A stretch of 64,000 nucleotides of DNA from Nitrososphaera sp. Its GTDB lineage: Archaea > Thermoproteota > Nitrososphaeria > Nitrososphaerales > Nitrososphaeraceae. Shown in pieces: positions 53,213 through 60,828 of this stretch. The translations under genes and the position numbers were made by a program. Each line of letters starts with the position of its first letter. Positions within the stretch are counted from its first letter, which is position 1. The DNA is taken from the NCBI GenBank assembly GCA_039938515.1, contig JBDUUL010000012.1, positions 43,529 through 107,528 on the forward strand. The letters run 5' to 3'. The notes below the pieces were generated by a model that saw nothing but the letters and a program-made list of their open reading frames with translations, was not told where the DNA came from and made no database searches.

Positions 53213-53579
53213 TTAAAACGATTCAACTATGGGAGCCGCGGTTGTTTCAAGCGTCCACACAGTTCCGTCCGGGTACCTAAAACTAAGTTTTTCACCGAAC
53301 TTTTTCCCGTTGAAATAGATTTCCTTATCTCGGATAGGAATGTGAATGGTCTTAGCCTTCGTAACCCATCTTCTCTCGATGACAAACTCCTGCCGCGTCT
53401 CCTTTTTTGAGATTGAGTAGTTCTCGCCCATTACAGGAATGTTCTTTCAGCTGGATGTGCATTGTTTTCTCCGCCATCCGATATAGTGGATATCTGTTCT
53501 GGGCATTGCGGGATTCACGCTCAATGTCATTTTTGGCTACAAGTATAACATATCGGCTAGAATCATTAGACATCATCAT
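53213..53579 (-). pseudogene. DUF2382-like small protein, probably split by a frameshift
   Basis: Two overlapping frames on this strand: residues from 53579 down to about 53440 (MSNDSSRYVILVAKNDIERES...MHIQLKE) and then, in another frame, NIPVMGENYSISKKETRQEFVIERRW...IHIPIRDKEIYFNGKKFGE to 53213. The second part resembles a DUF2382-type stress domain. Removing one A from the AAA near 53446-53448 would join the two. If instead there are two genes, the second starts at the ATG at 53431. Confidence 0.5.
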
Positions 53580-53632
53580 CGTCCAATCAAATTTCACCTG
53601 TCTTATTATGCTTGGTTGGCTATAAACAAGTG

Positions 53633-53899
53633 ATGAAATACCGGAGCAGAACTGACATAGCAGCTCAGATTCTGCACGCTGCTAATGGCGGAGCGTCAAA
53701 GACTAAGATAATGTACAGGGCCTTTCTGTCATATGCTCAGCTTAAGGAATACCTTACACTCCTACTTGAGAATAACCTGCTTGTGCTTGAGGGAGAACAA
53801 GCAGCAAGCTATAGGACGACGGAGAAAGGCCACCGTTTTCTAAGCATATACGACAAGATAGGAGAGTATGTACACCTGGACAGCGAAGCTGCAGGGTAG
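53633..53899 (+). CDS. Winged helix-turn-helix protein (ArnR1-like)
   Basis: 88 residues covering one winged helix: RTDIAAQILHAANGGASKTKIMYRAFLSYAQLKEYLTLLLENNLL, then the wing ASYRTTEKGHRFLSIYDKIGEY. This is the common thaumarchaeal ArnR1-like single-domain regulator. ATG 53633 is chosen over 53612 because the TATA-like sequences at 53600-53625 precede it. It is divergent from the DUF2382-like locus. Confidence 0.85.
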   Translation: MKYRSRTDIAAQILHAANGGASKTKIMYRAFLSYAQLKEYLTLLLENNLLVLEGEQAASYRTTEKGHRFLSIYDKIGEYVHLDSEAAG

Positions 53900-54101
53900 T
53901 GAGGGGTCGAGACGTTGCATATTAGTTGCATAGATAGATTTCTCAAGCTAGCTTGTGATATGCTATCCAAGGTTAGCATTGCATTTGATGCATGAAATTA
54001 GGCCGTCGAGTCTGAACGCGCAACATCAATATCGCGTTACGCGTAGATACTGCAGTGAATTTGCTGCAAAGCCTTAATTGATGTGCTGGGCATGAATTTG
54101 C

Positions 54102-54485
54102 GTGTCTGCAGCTACTCGTCTGCTTGTAGTTGAAGACGATAAAGATATTCTTTACCTTGTCTTAAAGCATCTTGTTAAGAATGGCTTTGAGCCTGACGGC
54201 TTTTCAGACCCTATAAAGGCACTTGATGCTTTCAAAGCAAACTCTACAAAATATGCACTGGTGTTATCAGACATTAGAATGCCGGGCATGAACGGCGTTG
54301 ACCTTGCAAGCCAAGTACTGACCATTAACCCGAATGTTAAAGTAATACTAATGACGGCCTATGATATTATCCCAGATGACTTGCGCAGCAAGATGCCAGT
54401 AGTCAGCGTTGAGGACATTATTCGCAAGCCATTCAGGCTTGTAGAGATTTGGAGCCGCGTAAAACAGTTGGTAAACGCAAACTAG
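54102..54485 (+). CDS. Stand-alone response regulator receiver protein
   Basis: 127 residues, a single REC domain: VVEDDKD (acidic pocket), the phosphoacceptor Asp in LSDIRMPGMNG, Thr in LMTAY and the conserved Lys in IIRKPF. No output domain, so it acts by protein contact. GTG start. No histidine kinase is adjacent. A related one lies at 62983-63369. Confidence 0.9.
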   Translation: MSAATRLLVVEDDKDILYLVLKHLVKNGFEPDGFSDPIKALDAFKANSTKYALVLSDIRMPGMNGVDLASQVLTINPNVKVILMTAYDIIPDDLRSKMPVVSVEDIIRKPFRLVEIWSRVKQLVNAN

Positions 54486-54648
54486 TTTTGATGCCGAACA
54501 TAAACTCAGGGGATGTCTGCGCGTTTAGGTCTGCGGGCTCTATTCACCCGGTCGCGACCGTCTCATTGTTTCACAAAGCAACCTAAGGTACCATCTATTC
54601 AGAGCCTTCAGTTCTCTTTGGTTTGACAAAACGGTAATAGCTGAACAC

Positions 54649-55028
54649 CTATTCTGCTATCGCGTTCTCCGCAGCTTCAGCATCCGCCTTTGTCTTGTGT
54701 ACTGTCTTGTCCGGATGAAGTGGTGGCGAGTAAATTGTGTATAGCTTCAGTTCTTGGTTTGATGTATTGATTATATTGTGCAGAGCCCCCAGGTATTACA
54801 ACGGCTGAATCTTCCACAATAACAGACACACTGCCATCAATTATGGCCTTGCCTTGACCTTGTTCAACTCTGATGAACTGGTCGTTTTCGTGGTGTATCG
54901 CCATTCCAATGTCTTCGTTTGGTTTGAGTGACATTACTACAAGCTGGCTCTGAGGCGCGGTGTACAATACCTGCCTAAAAACTATCAGGCTTGACCGTAG
55001 GAGCGGCAATATTTGACGTGGTTTCGTT
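54649..55028 (-). pseudogene. Cupin-domain gene broken by frameshifts
   Basis: The central frame reads FRQVLYTAPQSQLVVMSLKPNEDIGM, then HHENDQFIRVEQGQGKAIIDG and AVVIPGG, a clear small cupin. At the C5 run 54786-54790 the frame is lost; reading one base fewer restores HNIINTSNQELKLYTIYSPPLHPDKTV to a stop at 54649. A second shift seems present at the A5 run 54977-54981, where SNIAAPTVKPDSF joins FRQV. No good start codon remains upstream. Both shifts are at homopolymers, so sequencing error must be considered. Confidence 0.65.
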
Positions 55029-55160
55029 TTATGCAGATTCTGGCACATCCGGGATTACCTCAAAATCGTCATGGCCCGAATACTCTCTATGTGCCAAGAG
55101 ATTGGAGCTAAAAGAGAATAACCTCCTGCATTCCTTACAACGATATGTTATCAGCAGCAT
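55029..55160 (-). CDS. Mini C2H2 zinc-finger protein
   Basis: 43 residues from ATG 55160. One finger, YRCKEC...LLAHREYSGHDDF: C8, C11, H24 and H30 (C-x2-C-x12-H-x5-H) followed by GHDD and a Pro-acidic end. It shares this pattern with 56213-56353 and 63865-63981. Too small for most gene callers. It directly precedes the cupin remnant. DNA, RNA or protein binding is possible; unknown. Confidence 0.7.
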   Translation of the reverse strand: MLLITYRCKECRRLFSFSSNLLAHREYSGHDDFEVIPDVPESA

Positions 55161-55315
55161 AATCCTCCGTCATCTAACGCAGCCCCAAGCCCGCAATTTA
55201 CTCTCAAGCTATGCGCACATTATGTATAGTATACACTTCTAGAATCATTATACCTATGTTAGTTTACTAACAGCGCTCCATCACTTTTTAATAGTGACAA
55301 CGGGAAGAAAGAGAA

Positions 55316-55546
55316 ATGTCGTCCGTCCAAGAATTTTCAGTGCAGACGGCCATAACGACCCGGAAGGAATTTGCGATATGCGAAAATTGTTTTTGGACGG
55401 TTTCACTACTGGACAGGCTCGTCTATGATTTTGATAGCTGTCCAGCATGCAAGCAAAATGCTATCTCAAAAATACCGATTGGTCAATCGGAGAAATTCGC
55501 ATATTCTCATGATTCCCGACGTGGCCTTGAATGTGCTTTATGGTAG
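55316..55546 (+). CDS. Small zinc-ribbon protein
   Basis: 76 residues. CENC and CPAC are separated by 17 residues in KEFAICENCFWTVSLLDRLVYDFDSCPACKQNAISKIPI; the tail ends in SRRGLEC. This layout is common in small thaumarchaeal ribbons. A TATA-like CTTTTTAATA lies about 24-33 nt upstream of the ATG, supporting a leaderless start. Confidence 0.75.
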   Translation: MSSVQEFSVQTAITTRKEFAICENCFWTVSLLDRLVYDFDSCPACKQNAISKIPIGQSEKFAYSHDSRRGLECALW

Positions 55547-55645
55547 ACTTTGTGCAAGTAGAAATTTATTCGATGCTCTGCGGTCGCTCATAGTTCTTGA
55601 AGTTTGTCTGGATCCGTGCATACTTGCTCTAGGGTAGGTAACGGT

Positions 55646-55924
55646 TCAATGGCAAGCCTTTTTCTCTAGCAATTTCCTTTCAGCTTTTATCTCGGGAGTA
55701 GACATTTCAAACATCTTTTCAACAAAACCCATCAGGTCGTTTTCGTTTTCCTTGGTCTTGGAATTGATGTACAGCCTTATCAGGACGCCTCTTTGCGAGC
55801 CTGTCAAGGCCATGTACCATCTGAGCTGCTTCGACAGACGGAGCTTTTGCAAACTATGCTTGGCAAACCTTGACAAGCACGTTTGATTTTTACAATTAAC
55901 TCTATCTTTAGTAGGAATGAGCAT
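55646..55924 (-). CDS. Hypothetical protein
   Basis: 92 residues, basic N-terminal half with CKNQTC and helices (SLQKLRLSKQLRWYMALTG), acidic C-terminal helices (FVEKMFEMSTPEIKAERKLLEKK). ATG 55924 overlaps the end of the C2H2 gene by 17 nt, which suggests coupling. An internal ATG giving MALTGSQRG is an alternative start. No family is recognised. Confidence 0.55.
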   Translation of the reverse strand: MLIPTKDRVNCKNQTCLSRFAKHSLQKLRLSKQLRWYMALTGSQRGVLIRLYINSKTKENENDLMGFVEKMFEMSTPEIKAERKLLEKKACH

Positions 55925-56063
55925 CGAACCTGTGCTGTTTTAACTCTTTAAGGCTTTCAAAGATGGATTTGCAGATTGCGCACTGGACTTTGCTCTTTAG
56001 CACAGGATCGATATTTCTGACATAATTTCGAAACTTGAATGAGGGGGCTGTTTCGGAATCCAT
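55908..56063 (-). CDS. Mini C2H2 zinc-finger protein
   Basis: 51 residues from ATG 56063. One finger CAIC...LKQHRFDAH (C-x2-C-x12-H-x4-H) near the C-terminus, with an acidic/aromatic N-terminal half. A TATA-like CTTAAATACGG at about 56085-56095 gives the normal spacing for a leaderless start. It lacks the GHDD tail of the other mini fingers, so it is a different subtype. Confidence 0.72.
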   Translation of the reverse strand: MDSETAPSFKFRNYVRNIDPVLKSKVQCAICKSIFESLKELKQHRFDAHSY

Positions 56064-56180
56064 TGTTTTCTCGTGCTGGCGTTAACCGTATTTAAGTCCA
56101 AGCAAGAAATTCAATGGCATAATAGACTTGTACACGCCGTCCCGATGTGGTTATTTTCTACTAGATATCACCGCTTTGTC

Positions 56181-56187
56181 TAAATAA
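56181..56187 (+). promoter_or_regulatory. TATA box of a mini C2H2 gene
   Basis: TAAATAA centred 29 nt upstream of the TTG start at 56213. Confidence 0.5.
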
Positions 56188-56212
56188 TGCAGCATGAAAA
56201 CAAGATGGATTT

Positions 56213-56353
56213 TTGACTCTTGGCTCGCTCGAAAAATTAGACAAGATTTACCTCTGCCGCGATTGCAATTCTGTAATGCTATTCCTGGAAGACTTGGATA
56301 ATCACAAAGCGTTTACGGGCCATGATGATATCGAAATTCTGCCCTTTGAATGA
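56213..56353 (+). CDS. Mini C2H2 zinc-finger protein, GHDD type
   Basis: 46 residues from a TTG start. The finger is YLCRDC...LDNHKAFTGHDDI: C-x2-C-x12-H-x5-H, with GHDD, then an ILPFE end. Nearly the same second half as the frame at 63865-63981. Supports a real, conserved gene family despite its size. Confidence 0.75.
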   Translation: MTLGSLEKLDKIYLCRDCNSVMLFLEDLDNHKAFTGHDDIEILPFE

Positions 56354-56614
56354 GTAAAATGGTGCGAGCAGACCGGCTACGTCATATTTGTTCGGTAGTC
56401 CGGCGAGCCCGTTCGGTATTGATGGAATTGGCTTAACGCTAAGATAGGTCAGAATTTGTCATTAATTACGATGCAAGTGTCTGTTTATCTACAACAGCCC
56501 CTAATAGTCGGTTTATTATTCTACTCTCTAGGGCGCTGAGTTGACGTCAAGCATCCTCGGAATTGGAGACCATAACCGGCATTAAGCCCCTTAATTTTCT
56601 AATTTCAAAATAAG

Positions 56615-56788
56615 TCAGAGTACTGCATCTCTTATGCAATTATTGCAATATCTTCTGACAACATGCACTCCATGAACTGCAAAGAGAGCCTCCATGGTAG
56701 CCGTCTCGCCACAGTCATAGCAGCGGCTCGAAGGCTTTTCCGGGTCTCTAAATCTGATAAGCCTCGTTTCAACGGGTTTAACAGTCAC
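56615..56788 (-). CDS. Small two-CxxC zinc ribbon protein, paralogue of 47043-47207
   Basis: 57 residues from GTG 56788, with a TATA-like CTTAATACAGG about 28 nt upstream. CYDC and CNNC are separated by 25 residues; the block ALFAVHGVHVVRRYC aligns with AYFEIGGILVLRRYC of the 47-kb gene. On the plus strand the same bases form a 72-residue frame (56663-56881) of no recognisable character, which I take as the shadow. Confidence 0.75.
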   Translation of the reverse strand: MTVKPVETRLIRFRDPEKPSSRCYDCGETATMEALFAVHGVHVVRRYCNNCIRDAVL

Positions 56789-56962
56789 TCTATTGGTTCC
56801 ACAACTGGTCCTGTATTAAGCAAATTCAATGTCGATGTTAGACAACCGCAAAAAAGGTGTGATATTGTGAATGGCGGATAAATTGCGAGAAATGCTCAAT
56901 GTAGTCTCGTAGACACGTAAAGGCTGAAAATCTTGCCATCAAAGAATAGCTAGGCTCATCCA

Positions 56963-57178
56963 TTGTCTGACGAAAGCAATCTTGTCGAGATATACGGTCA
57001 GGAATTGGACTCGCTCAACAATTATCGCAAGTCCATCATGAAGGAGATTGCTTTGCTTGAAGCTAGAAAAGAAGGTTACCTGAGAAGGTATGAGCTCAAT
57101 GAAATGCTATAGCAACTCAAGAATCAGGAAGACGAAATAAGAACAAGAGTCAGCTGGCAGAAGGAAGCCGCTGAGTGA
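56963..57178 (+). pseudogene. Coiled-coil gene interrupted by an in-frame TAG
   Basis: TTG 56963 opens a 49-residue coiled-coil-like frame (YRKSIMKEIALLEARKEGYLRRYELNEML), then TAG at 57110-57112. The same frame continues with the same character (QLKNQEDEIRTRVSWQKEAAE) to TGA at 57176. Probably a pseudogene of about 70 residues, or a natural short product. Confidence 0.5.
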
Positions 57179-57215
57179 CGGAACCATTTTAGAGGGTTCT
57201 TTCAACCATTACCAT

Positions 57216-57329
57216 GCCGCTGTAGCTCAGCCCGGGAGAGCACTCGACCTTTCTCTCTTATTATCGCTAAAGAAGGAAGGAGTGAAGCTGAAGACCGAGC
57301 TGTCGTAAGTTCAAATCTTACCGGCGGCA
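57216..57329 (+). tRNA. tRNA-Phe (GAA) with an intron at position 30/31
   Basis: Acceptor GCCGCTG (57216-57222) pairs with CGGCGGC (57322-57328), one T-G pair; A73 at 57329, no encoded CCA. D arm GCTC/GAGC, T arm GTAAG-TTCAAAT-CTTAC. The anticodon stem is CTCG (57243-57246) plus G31 (57287), pairing with CCGAG (57295-57299); loop CTGAAGA gives GAA. The 40 nt in between (57247-57286) are the intron, at the same non-canonical site as in tRNA-Pro. Confidence 0.9.
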
Positions 57330-57332
57330 TTT

Positions 57333-57707
57333 TCAAGTAACTAGAAACTCTATTCTCAATGTCCTTATCTTTCTGCCTGATTCGTTTCTGACAAAATGAA
57401 ACTCAAATCTGCCTGTGACAGAATCGCCTTTCTCAAACGTAACTAATACTACAATGCTGTCTTGCTCCTTATTGTTGTTGACGAAGCGGATGTTTCTATT
57501 CATGCCAGCGTTAGCCATTACTGCAACTTTAAAGAAATGCTCGATTGCAGCCTTGCCATGCAAACCGTCTAGTTTGCTAAATGGCTCATAGATGGTGCAA
57601 TCATTGACAAAGAGATTGACGAGACCTTGAACGTCCTTTTTGGTTATCAGCCTAAAGTACTCATAGACTAGCTCTTCGCTTGTGAATAATACCGTCTGCT
57701 TAACCAT
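57333..57707 (-). CDS. NTF2-like (SnoaL-type) protein
   Basis: 124 residues with the cone-shaped NTF2 fold pattern: VYEYFRLITKKDVQGLVNLFVNDCTIYEPF at the N-terminus, GLHGKAAIEHFFKVAV, then strands VVLVTFEKGDSVTGRFEFHFV. ATG 57707 is used; TTG 57713 is possible. A TATA-like GATATAGAAT is about 20-28 nt upstream. Function unknown; the fold hosts enzymes and binding proteins. It ends three bases after tRNA-Phe. Confidence 0.8.
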   Translation of the reverse strand: MVKQTVLFTSEELVYEYFRLITKKDVQGLVNLFVNDCTIYEPFSKLDGLHGKAAIEHFFKVAVMANAGMNRNIRFVNNNKEQDSIVVLVTFEKGDSVTGRFEFHFVRNESGRKIRTLRIEFLVT

Positions 57708-57898
57708 CGCCAATGTTATGGTACTATTCTATATCAATATCAGGAATGCACTGCATTGCACTAGATGCTTCTACGTTATCAAGCGCTAACAAGAAGAGAT
57801 GTCATGGAGCAAGACTTTGAAAAACAGACAGAGCCATCGAATGGCATCAAATGTAATGTTGCTAGGGTTGATGTTTGTGGAGAGATCTTTGTTTGTTG

Positions 57899-58990
57899 TT
57901 ATCGGCCTAATTGAGTGATAAGGCCATCCAATACTGTGGGGTCGGTCCCGTTCCACATAATCGTAACCCCATTGATCTCTTTGCTTATTGTGTTTACATT
58001 ATTGACAATGTCTATGTTACTAAACAGAGATGGACTCACCTGTACGGTGACAAGTACCTTGGGATTTTCAGCAGTTGCCACTGGGATTACCGTGTTAGGA
58101 ACCGACTGAAACAGCGAGTTGTCTACGACTTTCTCAAGTTGTATATCCAGGTTGTTAACTTTTGTAAAATCGACTCCGGCATACTCTTGTAGCAGAATAC
58201 GCCTTGTAGGGCTTATTGCAGAGCTGTATCCTGCAGCCTTGATTATGCTCATTGCCTGATTTGTAGACGCCGCCGGATTTACAAGCTCTGACGGCGGAGT
58301 CGAGCCTGCTCCGTTTGAAAGCTCGTTGTCATAGCCGATATAGTCTAACCTTGTAGTACTGCTTTTAGCGTTAATGATTCCCTGCTGAATCACGGGTATA
58401 GAGTTTGCCTCAAGCATGTGCTTCTGCCCGGGGAACAAGCCAAGGGTTGCGAGCGAAAAGCTACTGACGATGTCAGCTGTCGTGAGGTGGTTGTTAATTA
58501 CTGCCCTGGTGGCTGAATCTGACGAGATTACGACCACGTTGATTAATCGAGATGGCTGCTGAACGACCTTGATGCTTACGACGAAAGAATAGCCAGTGTT
58601 TGCACTGTTGTCCGTTGCTCTTGCGCTAAATGTATACGAGCCCAATCCTAGAGTAAAGTTGTTGGGACTCTTCCAGCTGGACCAGTCTCCCGTAGACCGG
58701 GGTACAACGGTCTGCCAATCTCCGCCGTTAAAGCTAAGTTGAACCGAACTAACACCGCTCCCGGTACCGTCAGTTGAGGTCCCCGTCACTTGGATGGCAA
58801 CTGAACCTGGACTTGATGAGGTAGACAAGACAGCAAAATTAGTGCCAGTCGCAGGCGATGTAATGGCAACAACAGGAGGAAAGGTGTCAGATGCAAAAGG
58901 GGCCGGAACAGTAGCCAGAAAACTTGGCAAAATTATCATGGAAAGAACGGTCATCGCCACCATTCCAACCAGCGCTGTATGGTAAAGCAT
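57899..58990 (-). CDS. Secreted protein with an Ig-like domain
   Basis: 363 residues. N-terminal signal or anchor (VGMVAMTVLSMIILPSFLATVPAP), then an Ig-like domain PPVVAITSPATGTNFAV...GSGVSSVQLSFNGGDWQTV...GLGSYTFSARATDNSANTGYSFVV (about 40-145). The last 215 residues are a second domain beginning INVVVISSDSATRAVINNHL, unrecognised. Likely exposed on the surface. Confidence 0.8.
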   Translation of the reverse strand: MLYHTALVGMVAMTVLSMIILPSFLATVPAPFASDTFPPVVAITSPATGTNFAVLSTSSSPGSVAIQVTGTSTDGTGSGVSSVQLSFNGGDWQTVVPRSTGDWSSWKSPNNFTLGLGSYTFSARATDNSANTGYSFVVSIKVVQQPSRLINVVVISSDSATRAVINNHLTTADIVSSFSLATLGLFPGQKHMLEANSIPVIQQGIINAKSSTTRLDYIGYDNELSNGAGSTPPSELVNPAASTNQAMSIIKAAGYSSAISPTRRILLQEYAGVDFTKVNNLDIQLEKVVDNSLFQSVPNTVIPVATAENPKVLVTVQVSPSLFSNIDIVNNVNTISKEINGVTIMWNGTDPTVLDGLITQLGR

Positions 58991-59377
58991 GCTATGATTG
59001 TCTTTATTTTTTCTGAAATTCTACAGGTGCAAAAGTGTTGTGCTCAGTAATCGTGTTTAATTTGAGAATAATAGGCACTTTCTTGTTGTATTATTGACAA
59101 ATAATCAGCCTCTAGAGTGAGCATCAAGACCCCTAAATGATTCTGGAAAGACAAGCTTAGCTTGCAGTATCTGCTCCAATAGAGGGCTATGACATGGGCA
59201 TGCATACAAGGCAGAAGATGCAGGTGTGCAAATGGAGCTAAACAGGCAGCATCTGTACAACATTTTAACAATATCCATTGCAGCGGTATTGTTGGATTTT
59301 CAGAAATGAAGCGTTCCTGAGTCTAAAACCTGTAGACTGAATTCCTTTTATACCTCCTCTCACTAACCAGCGCTGTT
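58991..59377. other. Divergent intergenic region
   Basis: About 390 bases between two secreted-protein genes. The right end holds a TATA box (CTTTTATA, 59345-59352) for the beta-helix gene, 26-33 nt upstream of its ATG. A minus-strand frame at 59044-59271 gives a Cys/His/Leu-rich translation with no recognised motif. No other signal. Confidence 0.5.
59345..59352 (+). promoter_or_regulatory. TATA box of the NosD-like gene
   Basis: CTTTTATA centred about 29 nt upstream of the ATG at 59378. Confidence 0.6.
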
Positions 59378-60715
59378 ATGTCGCTTGCAGTAAGCTTATC
59401 CAGATTTAGTAAAGCTTTGTGCATCGCTGCTGTTTGTCTACTCTCGCTTGCGCTATTCCCTGTTTCTAATTTCTTACAAACCGCAAGTGCAATGCCTGCT
59501 ATTTCATGTGGCGACATTCTTACATCTAATACGAAACTAGCCGATGATATTACGTGCACTGACGATCAGGGACTTGCCATCGGTGCTAACAACATCACGC
59601 TTGATTGCAATGGTCACGCAGTAAATAATATCACTCCATTTAACTTTGGAACTGGAATCAAGTTATCCGGAATATCAGGCGCCAAGATAAAGAATTGTAG
59701 TGTGACAGGTGAGTTCTACGGCTTTAACCTTGCAAATAGCTCAAACAACGTGCTTACCGGAAATACCGTAAATGACAGCACCTTTGGATTCTACATTGGC
59801 TATAACTCGAATTACAACAAGCTCATTAACAACAACTCTACGATAAGCAATAGCGAGAATTTCGCCCTTTATTCCAATACGCATAACACTTTAGCCGGAA
59901 ACTATGCTGGCGATTATTACGGATACGACCTGCAGTTTAATTGCACTCACGAGTCACTTTTTAACAATACTGCAGTAGGCCATCCATTCTCAAACGGCAT
60001 TGGATACAATATCGGCATCGGTTCTGACAATAATTTACTAAAGGGAAACACTGCAACCCTGTATGATTTCGGCTACTATCTGCTCCAAGCAAACAACAAC
60101 ACCCTTCAGAATAACAATGCAGTGCGTGACATCGACTTTGGATACTACCTTCAGACAAGCTCTAATAACAAGTTCGTTAGCAACGTAGGCTCGAATACCG
60201 GACCAGCATTATACTCTGGTTTTGGTGGAACAAGCTATTTTGCTCAGCCCGATTCAATCGCCAATCTCTTTGCAGCCAACCAAGCCAACAATAATACAAA
60301 CGTCGGATTTTACGATCAATCTTTGGGCAAGGGCAAGAATGGAACTGCAAATAGGTATACAATTGACATGTGCAGCGGAAATTCGAACGGTGGCTCGAAC
60401 CCCGGCGGGCTATGTGAGAACACCGGTGGTTTAGCCATAAATGTCAAGCTTTCGAATGTCGCTAGCGGTGTTTCGTCTCTTAACATGAATGTTACATTGA
60501 TTGACGGTAGCTTGGTCCCATTAGCATGGCAAGTGAGAAATGTTCCGTCTCCTTCCAACGGTGAAAACGTGTTCTTTTCTTTCAATAATGTCCCTCCGGG
60601 TGTCACTCAGTATTTTGTCTGCGCAATGGAGTCTCCAAACACTAGCAACAACAGTTGTACCATTTACCCTCTGCCTGCCAACAACTTGGCAAAGGTGGAC
60701 TATAACGTTCCTTAA
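59378..60715 (+). CDS. Secreted right-handed beta-helix (NosD-like) protein
   Basis: 445 residues. Signal peptide at 1-38 (LCIAAVCLLSLALFPVSNFLQTASA). Then SCGDILTSNTKLADDITCTDDQGLAIGANNITLDCNGH, the usual cap, and about eight rungs of the NosD/CASH type with repeated SSNNVLTGNTV, SNYNKLINNNST, NNNTLQNNNAV and SSNNKFVSNV blocks. Asn ladders are clear. A C-terminal beta domain (about 350-445) follows. Probably a surface polysaccharide-binding or lyase-like protein; catalytic residues are not identifiable. Confidence 0.87.
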   Translation: MSLAVSLSRFSKALCIAAVCLLSLALFPVSNFLQTASAMPAISCGDILTSNTKLADDITCTDDQGLAIGANNITLDCNGHAVNNITPFNFGTGIKLSGISGAKIKNCSVTGEFYGFNLANSSNNVLTGNTVNDSTFGFYIGYNSNYNKLINNNSTISNSENFALYSNTHNTLAGNYAGDYYGYDLQFNCTHESLFNNTAVGHPFSNGIGYNIGIGSDNNLLKGNTATLYDFGYYLLQANNNTLQNNNAVRDIDFGYYLQTSSNNKFVSNVGSNTGPALYSGFGGTSYFAQPDSIANLFAANQANNNTNVGFYDQSLGKGKNGTANRYTIDMCSGNSNGGSNPGGLCENTGGLAINVKLSNVASGVSSLNMNVTLIDGSLVPLAWQVRNVPSPSNGENVFFSFNNVPPGVTQYFVCAMESPNTSNNSCTIYPLPANNLAKVDYNVP

Positions 60716-60828
60716 TCTACGGGAACTAGGAGCTGTTTGAAACAGTTTTGCAGTTTCTTGGGCGGCTTTTGTAGCTCTCAGCAATCGATTCTTCTAGACG
60801 GCGACTCTACAATTAGCAAATATGCTAT

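Noticed and set aside
53407..53625. 72-residue plus-strand frame
   Set aside because: It is antisense to the DUF2382-like frames, which have a recognisable pattern; its own translation has none.
54549..54560. Perfect palindrome CGGTCGCGACCG
   Set aside because: Single copy, short, not at a start or stop; could be chance.
56663..56881. 72-residue plus-strand frame
   Set aside because: The minus strand codes for a zinc ribbon with a paralogue and a TATA box, so this frame is taken as a shadow.
57804..57914. 36-residue frame with four Cys
   Set aside because: The Cys spacing fits no known ribbon and the frame runs into the end of the convergent secreted-protein gene.
59044..59271. 75-residue minus-strand Cys/His-containing frame
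   Set aside because: Cys and His are irregularly spaced; no promoter-like sequence at the right distance.
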